DNA of 64,000 nucleotides from Microbacterium sp. Marseille-Q6965 (GCF_946151065.1 NZ_CAMGZA010000002.1:62001-126000), one strand, 5' to 3'; counted from the first letter of the stretch, positions 32,985 through 42,524 are shown. Program-made: numbers and translations. Notes: a model not told the origin generated them from the sequence alone.

Positions 32985-34466
32985 GTGCCGTTCCCCCGCG
33001 GCATCCGACCTGAAGGTTTTCGTACCCCCGTGCTTCACGATCTCTCCTCGGCCGAGCAGCAGACGCCCCTGTCGCGGCGCGCGCTTCGCGCTCAGGCCGC
33101 CGGCCTTGCCGCCGCCCTTGCCCAGGCGGAGCTTGCGGAATCGTCGGAACGCGCCGTGGCGGTTCCCGAGCGGCGCTCGACCGACGTCGTGGCGAAGGCG
33201 GAGACGCCGACAGAGCTGGCCGTTCCCGCGGCCGCCGCGCCTGTGGTGCCGAGCCGGCAGGCTCCTCCCGCCCCGCGCGAGCGGACCCAGCCGGACGCCG
33301 CCACCGCGCCGTTGACGCGCCGCCAGCGCCGTGCTCTCGCGCAGTCGCCGGCGAAGAAGCCCGTCGAGCTGGTCTCGGTCGAGATGGGCGAGACCGCAGC
33401 GATGCCTGCGGACGACGTGCGCATCTCGGACGCGACGGCCAGCGAGACGACGGTGCTCGACGAGGCGCCGGCCCCCGAGGTCATCAGCCCCACCGAGCCG
33501 GCCGAGCAGCCGGCCCCCGCCGCGGAGGACGCGCACGAGGATGAGTCCGCACCCGGGCAGGACCCGTTCCTCGAGGCCGTCCGGGCGTTCGAGGCGACGG
33601 GCGAGACGCCGATCATCCGTGAGGCCGCCGCGCCGGAGGCCGACCAGGAGGCGACGCACGTCGCTCCCCGTCGCCCGCGTCGGCTGCGCCGTGTGCTGAC
33701 CACGACGACCGCCTCGCTCGGCGTCATGGGCATCGTCGGCACGCTCGCGGTCGGGCTCACCACGCCCATCGGCGCTCTCGCCGCGCCCGCCGAGGGTGAG
33801 AACCCCGCCGCGCTGGCGGCGACGACGGAGCCCGCCGAGTCGTCGAAGAGCGCAGGGGACGACATCCAGGCCTTCGTCGCGCCCGCCGACGTGACGGCCG
33901 AGGCGCTCGAGGCCTCCAGCTCGTATGCCTCGACGAGCTACCGCGAGCTGGCCGCCGCGGAGGGCATCAATGTCTCCGATGCGGCGTTCACGAATGACCC
34001 GACCGCCGACATCCAGTGGCCGTTCCTCGTCGGCGTCGGCATCAGCTCGCCCTACGGGCAGCGTTGGGGGCGCCTGCACGAGGGGCTCGATTTCGTCCCG
34101 GGCGAGGGCGCGCCTGTGCAGGCGGTCGCCGACGGAACCGTCCGCATCGCCACCGAGGCCGGCGGCGCATACGGCGTGAACGTCTACATCGACCACATCA
34201 TCGACGGCGAGCTCGTCACGAGCCACTACGCGCACATGCAGTACGGCTCGCTGCGTGTCGTGCCGGGGCAGCGCGTCGAGGTCGGTGACATCGTCGGTCT
34301 CACGGGCAACACCGGTCGCTCCTTCGGTGCGCACCTGCACTTCGAGATCATCGTCGGCGGCTCGCGCATCGACCCGATGCCGTGGCTGCAGAAGTGGGCC
34401 GGCACGCACTTCCCGGACGAGGCCGTCGCCGAGCCGGCGGCCGAGTCCGACACGTCGGAGGGATGA
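32985..34466 (+). CDS. M23 (LytM-type) cell-wall endopeptidase, membrane-anchored
   Basis: About 493 residues. The N-terminal 235 residues are a low-complexity Ala/Glu/Pro-rich cytoplasmic region. One membrane helix follows (LGVMGIVGTLAVGLTTPIGA), then a linker and a C-terminal M23 domain with zinc ligands in HEGLDF and HLHFE and the catalytic SHYAHM. It would cleave peptidoglycan cross-bridges outside the cell. GTG 32985 gives the longest form; GTG 33030 is an alternative with a weak GAAGG upstream. The long inside tail may carry regulatory contacts. Confidence 0.85.
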   Translation: MPFPRGIRPEGFRTPVLHDLSSAEQQTPLSRRALRAQAAGLAAALAQAELAESSERAVAVPERRSTDVVAKAETPTELAVPAAAAPVVPSRQAPPAPRERTQPDAATAPLTRRQRRALAQSPAKKPVELVSVEMGETAAMPADDVRISDATASETTVLDEAPAPEVISPTEPAEQPAPAAEDAHEDESAPGQDPFLEAVRAFEATGETPIIREAAAPEADQEATHVAPRRPRRLRRVLTTTTASLGVMGIVGTLAVGLTTPIGALAAPAEGENPAALAATTEPAESSKSAGDDIQAFVAPADVTAEALEASSSYASTSYRELAAAEGINVSDAAFTNDPTADIQWPFLVGVGISSPYGQRWGRLHEGLDFVPGEGAPVQAVADGTVRIATEAGGAYGVNVYIDHIIDGELVTSHYAHMQYGSLRVVPGQRVEVGDIVGLTGNTGRSFGAHLHFEIIVGGSRIDPMPWLQKWAGTHFPDEAVAEPAAESDTSEG

Positions 34467-34532
34467 GGCCCGGTTCGTGAAGGACCGTGGCGAGATGGTA
34501 TTCTCTTCTGGTTGCCCGCAAGCGGGCGGCAC

Positions 34533-34604
34533 GCCCCGATAGCTCAGTGGCAGAGCACTTCCATGGTAAGGAAGGGGTCGTCAGTTCAATCCTGACTCGG
34601 GGCT
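34533..34604 (+). tRNA. tRNA-Thr (GGT)
   Basis: Acceptor GCCCCGA pairs with TCGGGGC; anticodon stem CTTCC/GGAAG with loop ATGGTAA gives anticodon GGT. T-loop AGTTCAATCC. CCA is not encoded. Confidence 0.93.
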
Positions 34605-34628
34605 CGCAGCATCTACGGATGCAGTCGC

Positions 34629-34705
34629 GGCGGAGTAGCTCAGTTGGTGAGAGCGCACGACTCATAATCGTGAGGTCGCGGGTTCGAGTCCCGCCTCCGC
34701 TACCA
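34629..34705 (+). tRNA. tRNA-Met (CAT, elongator type)
   Basis: Acceptor GGCGGAG pairs with CTCCGCT (one G-T pair); anticodon stem CACGA/TCGTG with loop CTCATAA gives CAT. The paired first base argues against an initiator. CCA is encoded at 34703-34705. A lysidine-type tRNA-Ile cannot be fully excluded. Confidence 0.9.
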
Positions 34706-34767
34706 ATCCGCCTCCAGGAGACCCGTGATCGGGTCTCGTGGAGGCTATCTTCGTTTCGGGCACGAAA

Positions 34768-34812
34768 GAGGCGCGATGTCCGCACCTCACTCGGTGCCCG
34801 ACATCGCGCCTC
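34768..34812. terminator. Terminator after tRNA-Met
   Basis: GAGGCGCGATGTC (34768-34780) pairs with GACATCGCGCCTC (34800-34812); it can serve both the tRNAs and the convergent small gene. Confidence 0.75.
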
Positions 34813-34823
34813 CGTCGGGGGCG

Positions 34824-35123
34824 TCACGCCACGGGTGCGGCGGCTCCCTCACGGCAGAGGTCGCGGATCGCCGCGGTGATGCTGCTGCGGGCGCCCAGCG
34901 GGCGGGTCTCGCCGAGGTGCGAGCCGGCGAGGCATTCCCAGCCGTCCTCCGTCGCGCACACGTAGCCCTGCACGGCGTCGTCGAGCAGGATCTGGTAGCA
35001 GTCCAGGCCGACCGGGACGATCGTGGCTTCCGGGGCGCGGCCGAGCGCGGGGTGTCCCGAGCTCATCGGTGCCGAGGTGCGCACCGGGCGGGCAGGGGCG
35101 GTCGGGTCGGTCATCAGTGTCAT
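34824..35123 (-). CDS. Small hypothetical protein
   Basis: A 99-residue protein (possible second start MTDPTAPARP at 35111) with a Pro-rich front and a domain containing YQILLDDAVQGYVCATEDGW. No signal peptide is present. No family is recognised with certainty. Confidence 0.6.
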   Translation of the reverse strand: MTLMTDPTAPARPVRTSAPMSSGHPALGRAPEATIVPVGLDCYQILLDDAVQGYVCATEDGWECLAGSHLGETRPLGARSSITAAIRDLCREGAAAPVA

Positions 35124-35251
35124 GGTCTCTCCGATCTCGACGTCGCAATCACATCGTTGTACTCACCACTATCGGGACGAGACGCGCTTCCTCAGAATCG
35201 AGGGTGAAGGCTTGACGACCCCGCAGCGTGCTGCTACGCGCGTCGCGCGGC

Positions 35252-35530
35252 TCAGCGCGCGACGAAGGTGATGGCGCCGGACGCGCCGGCGTCGGTCATC
35301 CGCGCGAGCCTCGCGGAATCGAGACGGGGCGCGGTCACGGTGTCGAAATCGAAGCGGATCTCGATGGCGGGGGAGACCCAGATCGTGACGCGTCGGTGCG
35401 GCTCCGCCCACGACAGGGTGAAGCCCTCGCCGTGCCGCAGCTTCGCCAGCACGGCGGCCCGCACGTGCGCCAGCTCCTCGTCATCCACCATGACGGGGAC
35501 CGGGTGCCCGTCGTAGAAGAGCCGGCCCAT
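35252..35530 (-). CDS. DUF7882-type small protein
   Basis: A 92-residue protein starting MGRLFYDGHPVPVMVDDEEL and containing FTLSWAEPHRRVTIWVSPAIEIRF. This matches the pattern of short proteins specific to Microbacteriaceae that are sometimes mislabelled as DNA ligases. Function is unknown. The inner ATG 35530 gives the family start MGRL. Confidence 0.75.
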   Translation of the reverse strand: MGRLFYDGHPVPVMVDDEELAHVRAAVLAKLRHGEGFTLSWAEPHRRVTIWVSPAIEIRFDFDTVTAPRLDSARLARMTDAGASGAITFVAR

Positions 35531-35862
35531 GTCCACACGCTAGACCTCGCGCGGGCCGGCCACCATGGTCTGCGCCGATCGCCCTCGCTGCGCTGAGGGC
35601 CGGTCTCCGCGCGCCTCCGGAGGGCGAACCGATATCTTACGGCCCGCCGAGAACGCGAGCGGGTGAAAGGGCGGGTGAAAGCCGAAACATCCGCCTAACG
35701 TGCCTGGCCGAACTTGGTCTCCTTTCGTGGGGGCGCATAAAGCGAGGGATCCTCGCCCGCCTGCCGTGACCCGAACGCGGCGGGCGCGCCCCCACCCCCA
35801 CCGGGCGGCCTTCGGGCCACCCGGTGAGGGGCGTGCCCGAACGCACTCAGGGGAGGGAACCC
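35531..35862 (+). promoter_or_regulatory. Adhesin promoter region with GGGTGAA direct repeats
   Basis: This 332-base gap has no gene. GGGTGAA occurs at 35661-35667 and 35673-35679 (12-bp period, both within GCGGGTGAAAG). TAACGT at 35696-35701 fits a -10 element, so the repeats sit at the -35 position, as for an activator. The same repeat pair is found at 42506-42524. The leader to the ATG is about 155 bases. Confidence 0.5.
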
Positions 35863-38800
35863 ATGAACGACGGTCAAAACGCGACACAATCGCATACGAG
35901 CTGGCGCGGCCTCATCGCCGCGCTGATGGCGGCGCTGCTGGTGCTCATCGGCGTGCAGGCGCCGGTGGCCGCCGCGGCCGCGACGAGCGGCGTGACGCTC
36001 AGCGTCGACTACGGCGGCGAGACCTACGGCGACACCACCGTCGTGACGCCGGGCACGAGCTACACCGCGCGCCTGCAGTACTCGGTGCCGGACCTCACGC
36101 CCGGCGGCACCGTGACGATCGGCGTGCCGGACGGCGTCACGGTCCCCGCGGAGGCGCTCTCGGTGCCCGCGGGCAACACGATCATCGCGTCCCTCGGCCT
36201 CGATGCCGCGGGCGATGTCGTCGTCACGTTCCGCGATCCGCTCGACAGGACGATCGACCAGGGCGTCGTGTCCTTCGACTTCCGGTTCGACCCGCCGCAG
36301 AGCGGCACGGGCTACCGCGACATCACGTGGGACGTGCCGGGTGCGCCCCTCACGACGCGCCTGATCGTGAAGGACGCCGACGACGAGCTGCGCCCGCCGC
36401 TGACCGATCGGCAGGAGAAGACCGCGGGCGACCCCGGGCTCGGGCGTTTCGTCTCGCGCGCCGCCGACGGCGTCGTCACGCTCGCCGACGGCATCACCGC
36501 GGCGCCCATCAGCTACACCATCGCGATCGACGCCGCCGATGCCCGCGGAGGCCTCGTGGTCTCCGACACGATCAGCGAGTTCCTGGCGTTCGACCCCGAC
36601 AGCTTCGCGGCCGAGCTGACGGCGTGGGACGAGGACGGTTTCAACAAGACGACCGTCCCCTTCGCCCTGCCCGAGCCGGCCGTCGACGGCCGCACGTTCG
36701 CGATCGAGGGGATCGACCTCCCCGCGGGATCGCAGCTGCGCCTGACGTACACCGCCCACGTGCGCGCCGACCAGGTCGAGGCGCTTCGCGCGGCCCTGCA
36801 GGAGCAGGCCGACGCCGTCGGCGAGGACGGCGGCACCTACGCCGTCGCGATGAAGAACAACGCCGTGATCGACGGTGCCGACCGCAGCACCACCGTCTCG
36901 ATCGGCGGATGGATCGCCGCCGCCCCGCGCCCCGACCTCGGCCGCGCGTTCAGCAAGGGCTCGAACCTGTCGGGACAGACGCGCATCGCGCTGGACGATG
37001 AGGGCCGGCTCGCCGAGCCCGTCGACGTCACCTACACGCTGCGGGCCGACCTCACGCAGTTCGCCGCCTTCGTCGGCACGCGTCACGAGCTCACGCGCAA
37101 CGTCGTCATCACCGACGCGTTGCCCGAGCAGATCGAGTGGGCGGGCGAGGACTTCCTCCGCGTCACGGCCGGCGACCTCGAGCTCACCCGAGCCCCCGGT
37201 GACGTGAGCGCCGGCGATTTCGCCGGCGACGCGTACGTCGGCATGTACCGGCTCGCGGACGACGGCAAGACGCTGCACATCAACGTCGGTCGCGACACCT
37301 CGCGCAGCTACGCGTTCGAGGCGGCCGCGCGCATCACCACCCTCGAGGGACTGCGCACGCGCCAGCCCGGCACGGAGCAGCCGCAGGTCGACACGATGTA
37401 CACCGCCGAGAACACCGCGAGGTTCGAGTTCCGTGCTTCGGGCGACGAGAACCGCACGGTGCGCACGACGCTGTACCTGCCCATGCCGCCGGGTAGCGTC
37501 ATCAACGACCCGGCCGAGTTCCGCAAGTCCACCGCCGGCACCGTGCAGGTGCGGCCGGGGGAGCGCGCACAGGTCGCCTTCACGTTCAGCCTCGCGGCCG
37601 GCTCTGTTCCCGACCTGCGCAAGTCGCGCATCGTCGACGAGGTGAACCGGGAGGTCTTCGATCTCAGCGACCTCGGCGCCATCCGCGACTCGATCACCGG
37701 CAGCTACGACGGGCAGGGCGGCCTCACCGGCGCCGACGTCGACCTGACCCTGAACGAGGCGGGCGAGCTCGTGCTCACGCCGTCGGCCGACTTCGGTGCG
37801 GGGCTGCCCGCCTGGATGAACCTGGACGGCGAGCTGACCAGGCGGCTGGAGCTCACGCTCACGCTGCCGACGAGGGTGCTCGAGGGCAAGCAGACGATCG
37901 ACGTCTCCAACGCGGCGCGCGTGGAGGGTGACGACCGCCAGGAGTACACCTGGTACTCGGAGGCGAAGGGCACGGCGACCAGCTACGGCGACGAGCTCGA
38001 GGTCGAGAAGACCCTGTACTCCGGCGCGGGCGAGTGGACCCAGAACCTTCGCGTCGAGCTCGACGACGAGGGCCAGATGACGCAGGACGAGTTCGTGTAC
38101 CGCGTGCGCCTCATCCCGCACGGCGGCTACTTCGGCGTGGCCATCGTGCCGCTGGCCGACGCGCTGCCCGACGGCGTGACGTTCCTCGGCTTCGTCAGCG
38201 ACGCGAACCTCGAGTCCGGCGACGTCGACCCGCAGACGTCGGTGGACATCGGCGGCAACGTGCGCGCGACGTGGGATGCGGCGGCGAACACCGTCCACAT
38301 TCAGCAGAAGCCGGGCACCACGCTGCCGCAGGGCGCGGAGGCGCACGTCAACTTCAAGGTGCGCGTCGACTCGTTCACCGCGGACGTGGGGATCACCAAC
38401 CAGGTGCGCGCGGCGTCCGCCACGATCACGCCCTCCGACGGGTTCCCGCTGATGATCCTGAAGCGTGACACGCTGCGCCCGGACGAGGTCATCACGGATC
38501 GTGATGCGCGCTTCACCGTGACGGCGCCGGACGGGTCGGTGATCACCGACGAGGCCTACGTCGTCGACGGACGGCTGGTCGTCGCGGGCCCGAACGGCTC
38601 GGACCGCGCCATCGTCGTGCCGGAGGAGCCCGACGGCGGCGTTCCCGCCGGGCGCTACACCGTCACCGAGACGCGGGCGCCGGCCGGCTACGAGCGCTCC
38701 GATGCGCAGCTTGAGGTGACGATCCGCGAGGACGGCAGCTCGTCGCCCGCCACGCTGTACAACACCCCGCTGTCCCTGTTCGCCCTGGGCGACGAGGCGT

Positions 38801-40566
38801 GGATCGACGCGGATCGCGACGGCGTGCGCGACGGCGACGAGGATCCCCTGGCGGGTGTGACCGTCGAGCTGCTCACCGCGGGCGGCGAGGTGCTGCGCAC
38901 CACGACGACCGACGAGGCAGGCCGGTACCTGTTCGACCTGCTGCCGGCCGGCGAGTACCGCGTGCGGTTCGTTCTGACCGACGAGCAGGCCGCGCGCTAC
39001 ACGTTCACCGAGCGCACCGCGGGCGGCGACACCACCGCCGATTCCGACGCCGACCGCGAGAGCGGGGAGTCGGGCGTGATCGTGCTCGGCGACGAGAACC
39101 CCCACCTCGTCCCGGGCGACGCGTACGAGCACGGCAGGGTCCGCGCCCTGAGGGGCATCGACCCGACCTGGGACGCCGGCGTCGTGACGAAGACCTACGC
39201 GATCGGTGACGTCGCGTGGATCGACGACAACCGCAACGGCGTGCAGGACGAGGGCGAGCCGGCGCTGCCGGGCGTCACCGTCGAGCTGCGCGACGAGGCG
39301 GGGAAGGTCCTCGCGACGGCCGAGACCGACGCGGAGGGTCGCTACCTGTTCGACGGGCTCGAGGCGGGCGACTACCGCCTCCGTTTCGTGCTCGATGAGC
39401 AGCAGCGGCAGGCCTACGTCTTCACCCGGTCGACCGTCGGCGACGCGGCGGTCGACTCCGACGCCGGCGCCTCGGAGGAGCGCTGGATCGGCGAGACCGA
39501 CGTGATCCGCCTGGGCGACGAGAACGGGCAGCTGACGAGGGATTACGACACCCCGCTCTCGGCCACGGAGGGCATCGACCCCACGTGGGACGCGGGAGTG
39601 GTGACGTGGTCGTACGCGATCGGCGACGTGGTTTGGATCGACGAGAACCGTGACGGGCTGCAGGACGAGGGCGAGCCGGCGCTGCCGGGCGTGACCGTCG
39701 AGCTGCGGACCGAGGCGGGCGCGCTCGTCGGGACCACCGTGACCGACGAGGAGGGCCGCTACCTCTTCGACGACCTCGCGGAGGGCGTCTATCAGGTGCG
39801 GTTCACCCTGACCGAGCAGCAGCGCCGGCTCTACGAGTTCACCCTGCCCACCGCGGGCGATGCGGCATCGGACTCCGACGCCGATCCCGCGACCGGGCTG
39901 ACCGCCCTCATCGCCCTGGGACCGGACAACCCGGGCCTGACCGCGGAGTACCCGCATGCGGCGCTGAAGGCGACGCACGGTATCGACCCGACCTGGGACG
40001 CCGGCGTGCTGCCGAAGCTCTGGGTCGAGGTGGGCGATCTCGTCTGGATCGACGAGAACCGCGACGGCCGCCAGAGCACCGGCGAGCCGGGGATTCCGGG
40101 CGTCGTGTTGACGATCGTCGGACCCGACGGAAAGCCGGTGACCGATGTGCACGGCCAGCCGGTCGGGCCGCAGAAGACCGACGAGAACGGGCGCTACCTG
40201 TTCACCGGCCTGCCGGTGCTGCAGGAGGGCGAGTCGTACACGGTCTCGATCGACCGCGACGCGTCGGCGGACGCCCTGGCGGGGCTGCTGCCCACCTTGT
40301 CGGGTATCGGTGATCGCGCCGGGGACTCCTCCGAGTGGAGCGCGGCGTCCCGCGGCCTGACGATGGACCGGGACCAGGACCTCACCCTGGACTTCGGGTT
40401 CGTCCGCCCGCTGGATGCCGCGGCGGGCGAGGGGGAGCAGGCCGATCGGCCCGGCCTCGCCACCACCGGCGGAGCCGTCGGCGCGACCCTCATCGGGGTG
40501 GCCGTGTTCCTCGTGCTGGCCGGCCTCGGCCTGTACATCACGCGGCGCCGCCACGACGCCGCCTGA
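35863..40566 (+). CDS. Sortase-anchored multidomain adhesin with SdrD-B-like repeats
   Basis: A 1,567-residue surface protein. Signal peptide (LIAALMAALLVLIGVQAPVA), then several isopeptide/fimbrial-type beta domains (residues about 40-880, for example NVVITDALPEQIEW), a SpaA-like domain (GRYTVTETRAPAGYERSD) and four SdrD B-like modules. It ends with LATTGG, a hydrophobic helix and RRRHDAA. LA-x-TG motifs are used by class E sortases of actinobacteria. Calcium-loop sequences such as DENRDG recur in the modules. ATG 35863 follows GGGAGG. Likely role is surface attachment or an appendage; no pilin-operon sortase lies nearby. Confidence 0.88.
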   Translation: MNDGQNATQSHTSWRGLIAALMAALLVLIGVQAPVAAAAATSGVTLSVDYGGETYGDTTVVTPGTSYTARLQYSVPDLTPGGTVTIGVPDGVTVPAEALSVPAGNTIIASLGLDAAGDVVVTFRDPLDRTIDQGVVSFDFRFDPPQSGTGYRDITWDVPGAPLTTRLIVKDADDELRPPLTDRQEKTAGDPGLGRFVSRAADGVVTLADGITAAPISYTIAIDAADARGGLVVSDTISEFLAFDPDSFAAELTAWDEDGFNKTTVPFALPEPAVDGRTFAIEGIDLPAGSQLRLTYTAHVRADQVEALRAALQEQADAVGEDGGTYAVAMKNNAVIDGADRSTTVSIGGWIAAAPRPDLGRAFSKGSNLSGQTRIALDDEGRLAEPVDVTYTLRADLTQFAAFVGTRHELTRNVVITDALPEQIEWAGEDFLRVTAGDLELTRAPGDVSAGDFAGDAYVGMYRLADDGKTLHINVGRDTSRSYAFEAAARITTLEGLRTRQPGTEQPQVDTMYTAENTARFEFRASGDENRTVRTTLYLPMPPGSVINDPAEFRKSTAGTVQVRPGERAQVAFTFSLAAGSVPDLRKSRIVDEVNREVFDLSDLGAIRDSITGSYDGQGGLTGADVDLTLNEAGELVLTPSADFGAGLPAWMNLDGELTRRLELTLTLPTRVLEGKQTIDVSNAARVEGDDRQEYTWYSEAKGTATSYGDELEVEKTLYSGAGEWTQNLRVELDDEGQMTQDEFVYRVRLIPHGGYFGVAIVPLADALPDGVTFLGFVSDANLESGDVDPQTSVDIGGNVRATWDAAANTVHIQQKPGTTLPQGAEAHVNFKVRVDSFTADVGITNQVRAASATITPSDGFPLMILKRDTLRPDEVITDRDARFTVTAPDGSVITDEAYVVDGRLVVAGPNGSDRAIVVPEEPDGGVPAGRYTVTETRAPAGYERSDAQLEVTIREDGSSSPATLYNTPLSLFALGDEAWIDADRDGVRDGDEDPLAGVTVELLTAGGEVLRTTTTDEAGRYLFDLLPAGEYRVRFVLTDEQAARYTFTERTAGGDTTADSDADRESGESGVIVLGDENPHLVPGDAYEHGRVRALRGIDPTWDAGVVTKTYAIGDVAWIDDNRNGVQDEGEPALPGVTVELRDEAGKVLATAETDAEGRYLFDGLEAGDYRLRFVLDEQQRQAYVFTRSTVGDAAVDSDAGASEERWIGETDVIRLGDENGQLTRDYDTPLSATEGIDPTWDAGVVTWSYAIGDVVWIDENRDGLQDEGEPALPGVTVELRTEAGALVGTTVTDEEGRYLFDDLAEGVYQVRFTLTEQQRRLYEFTLPTAGDAASDSDADPATGLTALIALGPDNPGLTAEYPHAALKATHGIDPTWDAGVLPKLWVEVGDLVWIDENRDGRQSTGEPGIPGVVLTIVGPDGKPVTDVHGQPVGPQKTDENGRYLFTGLPVLQEGESYTVSIDRDASADALAGLLPTLSGIGDRAGDSSEWSAASRGLTMDRDQDLTLDFGFVRPLDAAAGEGEQADRPGLATTGGAVGATLIGVAVFLVLAGLGLYITRRRHDAA
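38784..40200 (+). repeat. Four SdrD-B-like coding repeats
   Basis: Four modules start near 38790, 39200, 39620 and 40020, each opening with a form of GDVVWIDENRDGLQDEGEP and continuing through GRYLFD and a YxVRF strand. The first three are about 415 bases apart and close in DNA sequence, so recombination could change the copy number. Confidence 0.8.
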
Positions 40567-40571
40567 TCGCG

Positions 40572-40609
40572 GTGCAGGGGGCCGCGCCTCGCGGTGCGGC
40601 CCCCTGCAC
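40572..40609 (+). terminator. Terminator of the adhesin gene
   Basis: A perfect 14-bp stem (40572-40585 with 40596-40609) begins six bases after the stop. Confidence 0.8.
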
Positions 40610-40621
40610 ACCTCCGCCTGC

Positions 40622-40640
40622 GGATGAAAGCAGGAGTGAA
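40622..40640. repeat. Degenerate GGGTGAA-type repeat pair
   Basis: GGATGAA (40622-40628) and GAGTGAA (40634-40640) keep the 12-bp period of the perfect pairs at 35661 and 42506 but with one change each. No promoter is seen downstream. Confidence 0.35.
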
Positions 40641-40737
40641 GTCCGCCCCGCCCGATGGCGGGGGCAGTCCCTCACCCGACAAGATCGTGGTGCGGCCCTC
40701 GCGGTGAACGTCGTGAGCCTCCGCCCACCCCCAGACC

Positions 40738-40775
40738 GACCGCCCCGCCCGCGTACCCCTGCCGGCGGGGCGGTC
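40738..40775. terminator. Terminator downstream of the LuxR gene
   Basis: GACCGCCCCGCC (40738-40749) pairs perfectly with GGCGGGGCGGTC (40764-40775) between convergent genes. Confidence 0.75.
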
Positions 40776-40828
40776 TTGCGTCGGGCCCTGCGCTGAGACG
40801 ATCCCGCCCGCGGCGAGGTCGGGCGGCG

Positions 40829-42391
40829 TCAGGCGATGGCGGGCTCGGCGGCGGGACGCAACAGTCCGCGCTCGACGGCCGCGATGAGCGCGTCCTGGCG
40901 GTTGTCTACCTCGAGCTTGCGGTACACCCCTCGCAGCTGGGACTTTACGGTGTTGAGCGACACGTGCAGGCGTGCCGCGATATCGACCAGCGGCTCGTCG
41001 CGCAGGGCGATCGCTTCGAGCACCGCGCGCTCGCGTCGCGTGAGGCGCACGATGGGACGATCCGGGATCAACGGCTCGACGCCGTCGCACACGTCGGCAT
41101 AGCCGAGCCGCACGAGCGCCGCCGTGACGGCGCGGAAGTCGGACACGGGCAGGAGGGCGAGCGGGAGGCGCATCGCCGAGTGGCGCAGTCGCTCGCCCAG
41201 GAGCACGACGACGTCGTCGTTCCGGTGCGGAGCGGGAAGGCGCAGCAGGGCGGCGGCCTCGATCGCCGTCGCCTCCGTGCGGGTTCGCAGGCTGAGCTGC
41301 TCGCACTCCACCGAGCGGACCAGGGTCAGCGCGCCGTGCCCGTCGCCGTCGACGAGCGCCACGCGCGCGCGGTCGACGGTCGCGCGGGCATCGGTGAACC
41401 GGCTGAGCAGCTCGGCGCCCACGTGGGAGCGACCCAGGGCCAGGTGCAGCAGGGCGGTGATCGAGGCGATCTCGCGGCTGGCCGAGCGGGTGAGCCCGTC
41501 GCCCGTCCGCAGCTGAGGGATGCGGTCGAGCCTCGCCAGGGTCTCGGCGGGCTGACGCCGCAGGAGACCCAGGTAGCCCTCGACGCGTGCGATCGTGACC
41601 CAGTGCTCGGAGGTCGCGCGGTACGGCCTCACCGCGTCGAGCTGCGCCGCGGCGGTGACGAGGTCGCGGTGCTCCATGGCGAGCATGCTCGCGGCCAACC
41701 GGTGGAAGGTGCCGGTGTAGGGCATCGCCAACCGGTCGCGAAGGCGTCGGTCCGCGGCCTCGAGGTACTCGGCGGCGGCGGGCAGGTCGCCCTCCAGGGC
41801 CTCCACGCCCGCCATGAGCGAGAGGCATGCGGAGCCGGCCGCGTCGTCGTCGTCCGCCTCGGCGATGCCGTTCGCCAGGGCCTCGAGGGCTTCGTCGCGC
41901 AGGCCCGCCTCGATGAAGGTGCGTCCGAGCTGCGCGTAGACGCGCGGCAGGTGGCCGATGCGCTCGCGCTCCTCCGGGGCGTGGTCGAGGAGTGCCATCG
42001 CGCGGCGGGCGGGGTGGATCGCCATGCCGACGCGTCCGCTGATGCGGAGGGTCGCGCTCTGCGCGGTGTAGGAGAGGATCCGCTCCGGCATCGTGAACTC
42101 GGACTCGCGAGTCTCGGCGGCGCGCGTGCCGAGCAGGAAGTACTGCATCGCCTTGGCGCGGTGCATCGCCGACCCGTGGCAGACCATGCCGAGCAGGAAC
42201 GCGAGCAGGGGATAGTGCCGCAGCCGGCGGAAGGGCACGCGCGAGAGCGACTGCCGGACGCCCTCCGGATGGTGCAGGAACAGATCGAACCACGCCGCGA
42301 TGACGGTGCGGTTCGCGCTCTCGAGGTCTCCGCGTGCGATCGCGCGGTGGAACGTATCGGCCGTCGCTTCGGACACCACGTCGTACGTCAT
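40829..42391 (-). CDS. LuxR-family regulator with TPR-like sensor region
   Basis: A 520-residue regulator read from ATG 42391 (MTYDVVSEATADTF). The bulk is alpha-helical, in TPR-like pairs (for example AQLGRTFIEAGLRDEALEAL), and the C-terminal 65 residues form a LuxR HTH (LTRRERAVLEAIALRDEPLV, then VSLNTVKSQLRGVYRKLEV). It resembles the C-terminal half of MalT/LAL regulators without their ATPase. It is convergent with the adhesin gene. A GGGTGAA repeat pair lies about 115 bases upstream of its start, and the same repeats precede the adhesin gene, so it is the first candidate to bind them. Confidence 0.82.
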   Translation of the reverse strand: MTYDVVSEATADTFHRAIARGDLESANRTVIAAWFDLFLHHPEGVRQSLSRVPFRRLRHYPLLAFLLGMVCHGSAMHRAKAMQYFLLGTRAAETRESEFTMPERILSYTAQSATLRISGRVGMAIHPARRAMALLDHAPEERERIGHLPRVYAQLGRTFIEAGLRDEALEALANGIAEADDDDAAGSACLSLMAGVEALEGDLPAAAEYLEAADRRLRDRLAMPYTGTFHRLAASMLAMEHRDLVTAAAQLDAVRPYRATSEHWVTIARVEGYLGLLRRQPAETLARLDRIPQLRTGDGLTRSASREIASITALLHLALGRSHVGAELLSRFTDARATVDRARVALVDGDGHGALTLVRSVECEQLSLRTRTEATAIEAAALLRLPAPHRNDDVVVLLGERLRHSAMRLPLALLPVSDFRAVTAALVRLGYADVCDGVEPLIPDRPIVRLTRRERAVLEAIALRDEPLVDIAARLHVSLNTVKSQLRGVYRKLEVDNRQDALIAAVERGLLRPAAEPAIA

Positions 42392-42505
42392 CGAGCAGTA
42401 ACACCCCCTGGTCGCCCGCGCGCGGCTGCCGGATCGCTCCGGCGGCGGGACCCCCAAGGGGTATTCAAGCCGCTCCTCCAGGTTCTTCCCAGGAAAGCCT
42501 TCCAA

Positions 42506-42524
42506 TTCACCCAGTATTTCACCC
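42506..42524. promoter_or_regulatory. TTCACCC direct repeats between LuxR and MFS genes
   Basis: TTCACCC occurs at 42506-42512 and 42518-42524 (GGGTGAA on the other strand), with the same 12-bp period as at the adhesin promoter. A -10-like TAGACT at 42573-42578 faces the MFS gene. Confidence 0.5.

Noticed and set aside
35695..40611. A 1,638-codon open frame antisense to the adhesin gene
   Set aside because: It is a shadow caused by high GC codon bias; the plus-strand frame has a signal peptide, known domains and a sorting motif.
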